The position numbers and the translations under genes were made by a program. A stretch of 64,000 nt of DNA from Lachnospiraceae bacterium (lineage in GTDB: Bacteria > Bacillota > Clostridia > Lachnospirales > Lachnospiraceae), in NCBI GenBank assembly GCA_017500935.1, contig JAFVXW010000016.1, positions 124,001 through 188,000 of the forward strand, read 5' to 3'. This document shows positions 54,656 through 61,319 of the stretch, piece after piece (positions within the stretch are counted from its first letter, which is position 1; every line of letters starts with the position of its first letter). The notes below the pieces were generated by a model. It made no database searches, was not told where the DNA came from, and saw nothing but the letters and a program-made list of their open reading frames with translations.

Positions 54656-55627
54656 TCACTTTCTTCCAATAAGGTTTTTTTTGCACATTCGAATATCGGG
54701 ACCGGTCAGTTTACAAAAGTCAAACTGGCTGATGATTCTGGAAAAGGTACGATCCTGATATCTGTTTCTGCAATCTTCCAAAGAAAGATTGGTGGAAATC
54801 AATATGGGTTTTTGGCGCAGCAGACGTTCATTGATGCATGTGAAAAAATGAGCGAGGGTGGCCGGAGTGGCCATCTCTGTACCAAGATCATCGATCACAA
54901 GCAGGTCACAGTTATAAAGATCGCTGCAGAGAGCCGAAATTTCTTCCTGGGTTTTGTAATTGTAAGCATTGCGTGCAAGGTAATCAAACAGGCTGGAAGC
55001 GCTGAAATACAGAACGGAACAGCCCATTTCGATGCATTCGCGTGCAATACAGTTGGTCAGGAAAGTCTTACCCGTTCCCACTGTACCATAAAAGAAGAGA
55101 TTTTGGTAGCTTGTTTTAAAATTAGTGCAAAAATTTTTGCATTTGTTTACTGTCTGGCGATAGGATTCCAGGGTTTCTCCCTGAAAGTATTCGTAGGACA
55201 GGGTATCAAAATTTTCGTTGTCCAGTGTCTTTTGCAGATTGGACTGCTCGTATAAAAGAGAGATCTCTGCCTGACGGAAGCAGTGACATTTCTGCCCCTG
55301 TATGTAGCCTGTGTCTTTGCAGTCCGGACAGTCATATACCGGGGAGAGAAAATCGCTGGGATAACCGTTTGATGTCAGGAGTCTGGCACGGTCCTGGGAG
55401 AGAACCTGCAGCTTTTCTTTCAGGGCAGAGAGCGCACCGGTATCGCCGGCAAGCATCTTTTTTCCCTGGGCAACAGCGATGGAGGCAACAGATTCATCCA
55501 GATGCTGATATCCTTCAACGGTTTCGTAAATATGACGGAGACGCGCTTCCTGCAGATGGCGGTTTTTGGTCTGGCGCTCTTCATACTGTCTCATGATGGA
55601 ATTGTATTGGGTTACGGTCAAAGCCAC
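54656..55627 (-). CDS. dnaI: Helicase loader, DnaC/DnaI family
   Basis: AAA+ protein of 323 residues that loads the replicative helicase. N-terminal part (about 1-110) with a zinc site, CPDCKDTGYIQGQKCHC near 100-116. AAA+ core with Walker A FFYGTVGTGKTFLTN near 180, Walker B CDLLVIDDLGTEM near 242, and STNLSLEDCRNRYQDRTFSRI near 280 (Arg finger). The zinc cluster plus the AAA+ core is the DnaI layout of Firmicutes. Starts 11 bp after dnaD. Partner candidate: DnaB at 12424. Confidence 0.92.
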   Translation of the reverse strand: MALTVTQYNSIMRQYEERQTKNRHLQEARLRHIYETVEGYQHLDESVASIAVAQGKKMLAGDTGALSALKEKLQVLSQDRARLLTSNGYPSDFLSPVYDCPDCKDTGYIQGQKCHCFRQAEISLLYEQSNLQKTLDNENFDTLSYEYFQGETLESYRQTVNKCKNFCTNFKTSYQNLFFYGTVGTGKTFLTNCIARECIEMGCSVLYFSASSLFDYLARNAYNYKTQEEISALCSDLYNCDLLVIDDLGTEMATPATLAHFFTCINERLLRQKPILISTNLSLEDCRNRYQDRTFSRIISQFDFCKLTGPDIRMCKKNLIGRK

Positions 55628-55638
55628 GGTAATTCTCC

Positions 55639-56787
55639 TTAATTCTGTAAGAGTGCCTGTTCAAGAGCGTCAAAATCATAATTGCTGTGCATAAAACGGT
55701 TATATTCCGCCGCAGAGCTTGTGCGCGCAGGCTTGGCAGCCTTGTCTTTCTGGAAGGAGGCATCCAGACCGCTGATATCGGATACATGGTGTACGCCTGC
55801 TTTATACCAGGAAGTCAGAATGCTGTCTGCATAGGCAAAACGGTGTTTGTCTGTGGCAAGCACGGTGCGGCCGCAGGCTTCCAGGATCACATCGGTGTCA
55901 AAACCGTATTCGCGGCTCCAGCGCAGAATATAGGCTACTTCGTTGCGGGTGGGAGTGCTGGTCTTGCCCAGAGCATTCATCACAGCATAAACAGTTCTGT
56001 CATAGCGGGAAGCGTGTCCCTGTGCTTCAGCCGGGGTGGTGACATTGGCTTCTGCCCAGGCAATGGCAACTTTTTCTATGTAGCGGAAGTCTTTTTTGCC
56101 GCGTTCCACGCAGTACTGCAGCAGATAATCGATCAGATCATCCGAAAAATGCAGGACATCGGAGAAAAACAGAAGAGACTTCATATCTGCAGGACTTAAT
56201 GTGCGTCCAAGATACTGTTCTGCGATAAAAATAAGCTGGGCAGTATTTTCCTGTTCTTTAAATACCTTTAACTGATCCAGCGAATATACCGGCTTTTCAA
56301 AAGAAACAGGAGCACAGACTGCAGCAGCGGTTCCGGAAAAGCTGCCTGTATTGGTCTGTACTGCACTGACCGGTGCTGTATTGGCAGGAATCTCAGCGGA
56401 AACTCTGGGAAGCGTCTGGACCTCAGGCTGCAGTATTGCGGTATCCGGCGCGGAAGGCTGTGAAAACACGGATTCTGCCGCCTGCTGTCTGGAAGAAAGA
56501 CGCAGCATACGGATGCCGCACAGGCCGCCGTCGGGTGCATATTCCAGTGCCAGCACACCGCGCTTTTCCCAGTACATGAGTGCACGGATCACATCTTTTT
56601 CTGTATGGTTGAAAAGATCTGCCATGTCAGAGACGGCGGGAGCGGTATTGGACTGCATCATGCGCAGCAGATAAAGGTATACCTTGATCTGGGCATCGTT
56701 GGCATCTTTCATATATTCATCTATAAAAATGTTCGGAAGAATGGTTGCGTTCTGGCTGCCATCTCCGGTCAGGGAAATTGTACTCAT
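55639..56787 (-). CDS. dnaD: DnaD-domain primosome protein
   Basis: A 382-residue protein. The N-terminal winged-helix part (about 15-95) shows LPNIFIDEYMKDANDAQIKVYLYLLRMM. A Gln/Ala/Pro-rich linker follows (about 105-165), then a DnaD C-terminal domain with YLGRTLSPADMKSLLFFSD near 205 and KVAIAWAEANVTTPAEA near 255, and another DnaD-like segment near 290-350. DnaD-type proteins link DnaA to the helicase loader during initiation. The ATG at 56787 follows CGGGGTAAG; the frame is open for 60 more codons without a site. Adjacent dnaI and prs are co-directional. DnaA-box-like sequences lie upstream of its promoter. Confidence 0.88.
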   Translation of the reverse strand: MSTISLTGDGSQNATILPNIFIDEYMKDANDAQIKVYLYLLRMMQSNTAPAVSDMADLFNHTEKDVIRALMYWEKRGVLALEYAPDGGLCGIRMLRLSSRQQAAESVFSQPSAPDTAILQPEVQTLPRVSAEIPANTAPVSAVQTNTGSFSGTAAAVCAPVSFEKPVYSLDQLKVFKEQENTAQLIFIAEQYLGRTLSPADMKSLLFFSDVLHFSDDLIDYLLQYCVERGKKDFRYIEKVAIAWAEANVTTPAEAQGHASRYDRTVYAVMNALGKTSTPTRNEVAYILRWSREYGFDTDVILEACGRTVLATDKHRFAYADSILTSWYKAGVHHVSDISGLDASFQKDKAAKPARTSSAAEYNRFMHSNYDFDALEQALLQN

Positions 56788-56826
56788 TTTCTTACCCCGT
56801 TTATGGTGCGTTTTTTGGTAAATGAA

Positions 56827-56835
56827 ATTATAGCA
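56827..56835 (-). promoter_or_regulatory. Extended -10 promoter of dnaD-dnaI-prs
   Basis: Minus strand: TGCTATAAT, a TATAAT (56827-56832) with TG one base before. No good -35 is present (TTTTCT at 17-18 bp), so an activator could matter. Confidence 0.6.
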
Positions 56836-56902
56836 CACAGGTTTTAAAAAGAAAACATCCAATTTCCCGCAAAGCCTTGTAAACACTGGGGTTGCGCTAT
56901 GT

Positions 56903-57027
56903 TGTGGAAAATGTGGAAAGTGTGGATGGAAATAAAAAAGCCCGTAAATATCGCAAATTTCCGACAAAAAATATCCACAGTCTGAAACGTGGTTTTTCCA
57001 CGCCCAGTCTGTGGATATTGTGGATAA
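56903..57027 (-). promoter_or_regulatory. Cluster of DnaA-box-like 9-mers between murC and dnaD
   Basis: Plus-strand reading: TGTGGAAAA 56903, TGTGGAAAG 56912, TGTGGATGG 56921 (three contiguous 9-mers); ATATCCACA 56971 (opposite orientation); TGTGGATAT 57010 and TGTGGATAA 57019 (contiguous). The last equals the consensus DnaA box (TTATCCACA on the minus strand). Part of the set, 56971 and 57010, also forms the arms of the murC terminator, which weakens their value as binding sites. The perfect box and the three tandem 9-mers are not explained by it. Confidence 0.6.
56964..57018 (-). terminator. Terminator of murC
   Basis: Inverted repeat of 14 bp with one mismatch (56971-56984 with 57005-57018), with a second hairpin CGTGG/CCACG at its top. 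On the minus strand it is followed by TATTTTTTGTCGG. Confidence 0.75.
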
Positions 57028-57028
57028 C

Positions 57029-58414
57029 TTATCTGGAAAGCAGGTTTTCGCCGATATTTACTACATCTCCGGCACCCATAGTTATCAACAGGTCACCGTT
57101 GATACAATTTTCCAAAATAAATTTTTCAATCTCGGAAAATGTATGAAAATAAAAGCATTCCTTGCCGGAATTTTGAATTCTGGACTGAATGTCAGCGGAA
57201 CTGATGCCTAAAGTGTCAGTTTCGCGTGCGGCGTAAATGTCAGCAAGAATGACTTTGTCAGCCAGTGTAAGTGCTTTGGCAAAATCATCCAGAAATGCCT
57301 TGGTGCGGGTGTAGGTGTGAGGCTGGAACACACACCAGAGCGTTTTGTGCGGATAATTGTGTGCGGCATGCAGAGTTGCGGCGATCTCGGTGGGATGATG
57401 TGCATAGTCATCCACAATGGTGATGCCGTTTATCGTGCCTTTGTACTCAAAACGGCGGTCGGTTCCGTGGAAATGCAAAAGCGCCTGCGCAGCAGTGTCA
57501 ATGGGCAGCTTAAGCAGATCGGAAAGCGCCAGGGATGCCAGGGCGTTGAGCACATTGTGTTCGCCGGGAACATTTAAGTGGATCATATGGTCCGGCAGGT
57601 CCTTACGGTGCAGGCAGAAAGTGGCATCCGCCAGATTGTCGTATTCGATATCTGTCGGGTAATAGTCGGAAGAAGGATCCAGACCGAAGGTGATCACTTT
57701 GCAGGGAAGATCCTGTGTGATCTCCTGATAATTTTCAATGCCGCTGTTAATAATAAGAGCACCGTCTTTCGGGATCAGCTGGGCAAACCGGCGGAAGGAG
57801 CTGCGGATATCTGCAAGATCTTTAAAGAAATCCATGTGGTCTTCTTCTATATTTAAAATAATGCCGATCTTAGGGAAAAAGCTTAAAAAGCTGTTGGTAT
57901 ATTCACAGGCTTCGGTGACAAACACATCGGATCTGCCGACGCGGATATTGCCGTGAATGGAGCGCAGGATACCGCCTACGGAAATGGTGGGGTCAGTATT
58001 GGCCTGCAGCAGGATGTCAGCTGCCATGGAGGTGGTTGTAGTCTTGCCATGGGTGCCGCTGACTGCGATGGGAGTCTGGTAATTGCGCATCAGCTGTCCT
58101 AAAAAGTCTGCACGTGTCAGTGCAGGGATCTGTCTGCGCACAACTTCCTGAAATTCCGGGTTGTCTGCGTGAACAGCAGCAGTGTATACAACAAGATCGA
58201 TATCATCAGTGATATTCTCTGCTTTCTGGGGACGGCCGTAATTGATATGTGCGCCTTGTTGTTCCAAAAGATCGGTCAGGGAGGAACGGTTCCAGTCAGA
58301 ACCGGATACTTTAAAGCCTTCTGCCAGCAGAATCTCTGCCAGACCGCTCATGCTGATGCCGCCGATGCCGATAAAATAAACGTGAATGGGATTGTTGAAA
58401 TCTACATGATACAT
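57029..58414 (-). CDS. murC: UDP-N-acetylmuramate--L-alanine ligase
   Basis: Adds L-Ala to UDP-MurNAc in peptidoglycan synthesis; 461 residues. Seen: VYFIGIGGISMSGLAEILL at residue 12, ATP-binding AVSGTHGKTTTTSMAADIL near 110, FVTEACEYTNSFLSF near 160, LNIEEDHMDFF near 180, and IVDDYAHHPTEI near 335. The ATG at 58414 follows ACAGGAAG; the frame is open further up without a site. Own promoter and terminator, so it is separate from the dnaD unit that follows. Confidence 0.95.
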   Translation of the reverse strand: MYHVDFNNPIHVYFIGIGGISMSGLAEILLAEGFKVSGSDWNRSSLTDLLEQQGAHINYGRPQKAENITDDIDLVVYTAAVHADNPEFQEVVRRQIPALTRADFLGQLMRNYQTPIAVSGTHGKTTTTSMAADILLQANTDPTISVGGILRSIHGNIRVGRSDVFVTEACEYTNSFLSFFPKIGIILNIEEDHMDFFKDLADIRSSFRRFAQLIPKDGALIINSGIENYQEITQDLPCKVITFGLDPSSDYYPTDIEYDNLADATFCLHRKDLPDHMIHLNVPGEHNVLNALASLALSDLLKLPIDTAAQALLHFHGTDRRFEYKGTINGITIVDDYAHHPTEIAATLHAAHNYPHKTLWCVFQPHTYTRTKAFLDDFAKALTLADKVILADIYAARETDTLGISSADIQSRIQNSGKECFYFHTFSEIEKFILENCINGDLLITMGAGDVVNIGENLLSR

Positions 58415-58487
58415 GAAAGAATACTTCCTGTCGTTATGTTTTTTTAGTCTGCATTTCCATGCAGGAGCATAAAAAGCCCTTCTTTCT

Positions 58488-58516
58488 ATTATACGCAAAA
58501 AGACACAAAAAACCAA
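58488..58516 (-). promoter_or_regulatory. Promoter of murC
   Basis: Minus strand: TTGGTT, 17-bp spacer, TATAAT. The leader contains a CTGCAT/ATGCAG hairpin with a GGAA (GNRA) loop at 58449-58464. Confidence 0.8.
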
Positions 58517-58628
58517 TAGGTAAATATGCAAGTTTTTTCTTTTGACTGTGAATGGAAATTTTGTTGGAAATGTATGGGATAGCGCAGTAATGTCCAACAA
58601 AAAAACGTATTCCCTTTTGGCAATGGGT

Positions 58629-58867
58629 ATGATATAATTTTATTACGTGAAGAAAACAATGCAATGCAGTCTATACCGGCATTGCAGAAATCAATCATTT
58701 TGAATGACGTATACATTGGCGATAATACTCAAATTCGAAACTGCATCATGGAAAGCCGGGGTACAATCAGGGCTGACTCCTTTCACAAGGTGAGGCACTA
58801 TCAAAATCGTGATTGAAACAACGACAGATACATCATCTGAAAAAGATATTTTAAGGAGGAACAGCAG
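58629..58867 (+). promoter_or_regulatory. Extended -10 promoter and long leader of spoVG
   Basis: TGATATAAT (TATAAT 58633-58638 with upstream TG) without a clear -35. The leader of about 220 bases begins with a perfect hairpin GCAATGC/GCATTGC (58661-58667, 58679-58685). I see no typical sigma-H box next to spoVG and no ORF in the leader. Confidence 0.45.
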
Positions 58868-59134
58868 ATGAAGATCACAGATGTACGAGTACGAAAGATT
58901 GCCAGAGAGGGAAAAATGCGGGCCATTGTGTCCGTTACATTTGACGACGAGTTTGTCGTACATGATATTAAGGTGATTGAAGGAGATAAGGGGTTGTTTA
59001 TGGCAATGCCCAGCAAGAAAGCAACAGACGGTGAGTACAGAGATATTGCGCATCCCATCAGTCAGGAGATGCGGGAGACTATGCAGGGGATTGTTCTGGA
59101 AGCTTACGAGAAGGCATTGCAGGAAGCAGAATAA
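58868..59134 (+). CDS. spoVG: SpoVG, RNA/DNA-binding regulator
   Basis: An 88-residue cytoplasmic regulator of sporulation, virulence and wall genes that binds nucleic acids. The family signature is complete: [11 protein letters not shown] at the start, [25 protein letters not shown] in the middle, and [21 protein letters not shown], then a C-terminal helix. The length matches the family (84-97). AAGGAGG precedes the ATG. Standing alone with its own leader and terminator. Confidence 0.96.
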   Translation: MKITDVRVRKIAREGKMRAIVSVTFDDEFVVHDIKVIEGDKGLFMAMPSKKATDGEYRDIAHPISQEMRETMQGIVLEAYEKALQEAE

Positions 59135-59153
59135 AATAAGCAGAAATGACCGG

Positions 59154-59193
59154 GCCGGTTTTTCGTAAATACAGCGAAAAACCGGCTTTTTTT
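59154..59193 (+). terminator. Terminator of spoVG
   Basis: Perfect 12-bp stem GCCGGTTTTTCG/CGAAAAACCGGC, nine-base loop, seven T. Confidence 0.95.
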
Positions 59194-59261
59194 CACTATT
59201 GCCTGCCTTTTGGGATTATGATAACATGAATACGGAATCTTTGTTTTTCGGAGGAGTAGGT

Positions 59262-59957
59262 GTGAAAGAAGAAGGCGGTATCTGGCGTCATGAATTAAAA
59301 TTTGTCTGTTCAGCCGGACAGCTTGCAGTGATACAAAGCCGGATCTGCGCACTGATGCAGAGGGATGCTCATGCCGGAGAGGACGGACGCTATACGATCA
59401 GAAGCGTTTATTTTGATGATGCATGGGACAGCTGTTTTTCGGAAAATGAAGACGGAACCGATCCTCGGGAAAAGTTCCGGATCCGGATCTATAATGCCAG
59501 TGCAGATAAAATAACCCTGGAATTAAAACAGAAAATGAGAGGAATGACGCGCAAGCAGTCATGTCCGTTGACCAGACAGCAGTGCATGGAAATGCTTGCA
59601 GGACAGGGGCCTGTCCTGAATGAGCAGATGCCCGCAGTTTTAAAAAAGTTTCTTCTGCAGCAAAAGACCAGAAGGCTTTTGCCCAAAGTGATCGTGGAAT
59701 ATGACCGCACGCCCTGGGTATACCGGCTTGGAAATGTGCGGGTGACTTTTGATGAAAACATTCATTCCTCCTGTGAGACGGACCGTTTTCTGGAACCGGA
59801 TTTTTCACGCAGGCAGATCATGCCGGCAGGATGGCATGTGCTGGAGGTCAAATATGACGATTTTCTGCCGGATCCGATCAGACAGGCATTGCAGCTGAAT
59901 GTTTTGCAGCGGACCTCCTTTTCCAAATATTATCTTTGCAGAAAGTACAGACTATAG
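59262..59957 (+). CDS. VTC-domain protein (polyphosphate polymerase-like)
   Basis: A 231-residue protein with the VTC/CYTH-like tunnel fold. Seen: RHELKFVCSAGQL at the start, RYTIRSVYFDDAWDSCF near 45, EKFRIRIYN near 68, KITLELKQK near 81 (basic residues of the tunnel), KVIVEYDRTPW near 142 and VLEVKYDDFLPD near 200. In yeast VTC4 this domain makes polyphosphate from ATP; in bacteria it occurs next to DUF4956 membrane proteins, as here. The GTG at 59262 is chosen because GGAGGAG lies seven bases before it; an ATG at 59226 has no site. Next gene starts seven bases after the stop. Confidence 0.85.
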   Translation: MKEEGGIWRHELKFVCSAGQLAVIQSRICALMQRDAHAGEDGRYTIRSVYFDDAWDSCFSENEDGTDPREKFRIRIYNASADKITLELKQKMRGMTRKQSCPLTRQQCMEMLAGQGPVLNEQMPAVLKKFLLQQKTRRLLPKVIVEYDRTPWVYRLGNVRVTFDENIHSSCETDRFLEPDFSRRQIMPAGWHVLEVKYDDFLPDPIRQALQLNVLQRTSFSKYYLCRKYRL

Positions 59958-59963
59958 GAGTAG

Positions 59964-60647
59964 ATGGCGACAATGAGTTTTCAGGATATTTTTAAAAAAT
60001 CATTTATCAGCAGTTATCAGACGGGGCAGATGGATCTGACCGCCGTGATCCTGACAATGGGAATCGTGTGTCTGCTGGGGGTATATCTGTTTTTTGCGCA
60101 CCGTTTTCTGACAAGACGGCAGTTTTACAATAAGAATTTCGGAATTGCGCTGGCGGTGCTGGCGATCATTACCGCTTCCGTGATCTTGACGATCCAGTCC
60201 TCCATTGTGATCTCACTGGGTATGGTGGGCGCGCTGTCCATCGTGCGTTTCCGTACGGCGGTCAAAGATCCGATGGATCTGGTGTTTTTATTCTGGTCCA
60301 TCAGTACCGGCATCATCTGCGGTGCAGGACTGTATGTGCTGGCAATTCTTGTGGCAGTGACGGCGACGGCTGCTATTTACGTGCTGGAGCTTGCGCCGGT
60401 GACAAAAGCTCCGATGCTTCTGATCCTGCATTTTCAGGATCAGTTGAATGAAGATACACTTTGGGAGCTGATCGGAACCTACAGCAAATATTATAAGGTC
60501 AAATCGCGCAATCGCAGCCGTGGACAGGTCGATCTGGTTGTAGAAGTGAGCGTAAAGGATGACAGAGGCCTTGTCAATGAGGTGAGTGCCCTTGCAGGTA
60601 TGGAAAGTGCGGCGCTTTTGTCCCATGACGGGGAGACCACCTATTGA
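59964..60647 (+). CDS. DUF4956 membrane protein
   Basis: A 227-residue protein with four transmembrane helices in the first 150 residues (about 26-48, 60-80, 85-100, 110-145). ALSIVRFRTAVKDPMDLVFLFWSISTGI near 95 is the family signature, followed by a soluble ferredoxin-like C-terminal domain (about 150-227). It always pairs with VTC-domain proteins, so a membrane-coupled polyphosphate synthase is likely; the role of the soluble tail is unknown. Start ATG 59964 or ATG 59973; TAGGAG is three to four bases before the first and about twelve before the second. Confidence 0.83.
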   Translation: MATMSFQDIFKKSFISSYQTGQMDLTAVILTMGIVCLLGVYLFFAHRFLTRRQFYNKNFGIALAVLAIITASVILTIQSSIVISLGMVGALSIVRFRTAVKDPMDLVFLFWSISTGIICGAGLYVLAILVAVTATAAIYVLELAPVTKAPMLLILHFQDQLNEDTLWELIGTYSKYYKVKSRNRSRGQVDLVVEVSVKDDRGLVNEVSALAGMESAALLSHDGETTY

Positions 60648-60733
60648 GCCGCGTAAGCGCCTTCCTGCAGAGCGTGTTTGGATGGATGCACGTTGGCAGG
60701 GAAGATACATGGAAAAAAGACGGAGATGAAAAA

Positions 60734-61318
60734 ATGTTTGTGATCGCAGGACTGGGAAATCCCAGAAAAGAATATGAAAATACAAGACATAATATTGGGT
60801 TTGATGTGATAGATATGCTGGCAAAGCGTCACAATATCAATGTGACGGAAAATAAGCACAAGGCACTGATCGGCAAGGGCTATATAGGCGGTTATAAGGT
60901 GATTTTGGTAAAACCGCTGACTTTTATGAATTTAAGCGGCGAGAGTATCCGGGAAGTGCTTGATTATTATAAAGTGGATGCGCAGGAAGAGCTGATCGTG
61001 ATCAGTGACGACATCAGTCTGGAGCCCGGCTATCTTCGAATCCGCAAAAAAGGCAGTGCCGGCGGACATAACGGTTTAAAAAATATCATCCAGCATCTGG
61101 GACATGACAAATTCTGCCGGGTGCGTATGGGTGTGGGACAAAAGCCCGACGGCTATGATCTGGCAGACTATGTGCTGGGACATTTTGGTGCAAAGGAACG
61201 AAAAGACGTGGATCTTGCCGGTGCAGCGGCCTGTGATGCCATTGAACTGATCATGGCAGACGGACCTGATGCGGCAATGAACCGCTTCAACAAAAAGAAT
61301 CACGCAGCAGAGGCATAA
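60734..61318 (+). CDS. pth: Peptidyl-tRNA hydrolase
   Basis: Releases tRNA from stalled peptidyl-tRNA; 194 residues, the normal length. Seen: FVIAGLGNPRKEYENTRHNIGFDVID at the start (catalytic His in RHNIG), KPLTFMNLSGES near 60, ISDDISLEPG near 90 (Asp partner of the catalytic His), and KGSAGGHNGLKNI near 107. The ATG at 60734 is preferred over an in-frame GTG/ATG region from 60644, because GGAGATG precedes it and the family begins here. It overlaps nothing; the next gene, mfd, starts two bases after the stop, the classical pth-mfd pair of Firmicutes. Confidence 0.95.
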   Translation: MFVIAGLGNPRKEYENTRHNIGFDVIDMLAKRHNINVTENKHKALIGKGYIGGYKVILVKPLTFMNLSGESIREVLDYYKVDAQEELIVISDDISLEPGYLRIRKKGSAGGHNGLKNIIQHLGHDKFCRVRMGVGQKPDGYDLADYVLGHFGAKERKDVDLAGAAACDAIELIMADGPDAAMNRFNKKNHAAEA

Positions 61319-61319
61319 T

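Noticed and set aside
56881-57031. Chromosomal origin oriC
   Set aside because: No dnaA or dnaN nearby, only six boxes with one perfect, part of the pattern is a terminator, and there is no long AT-rich unwinding region.
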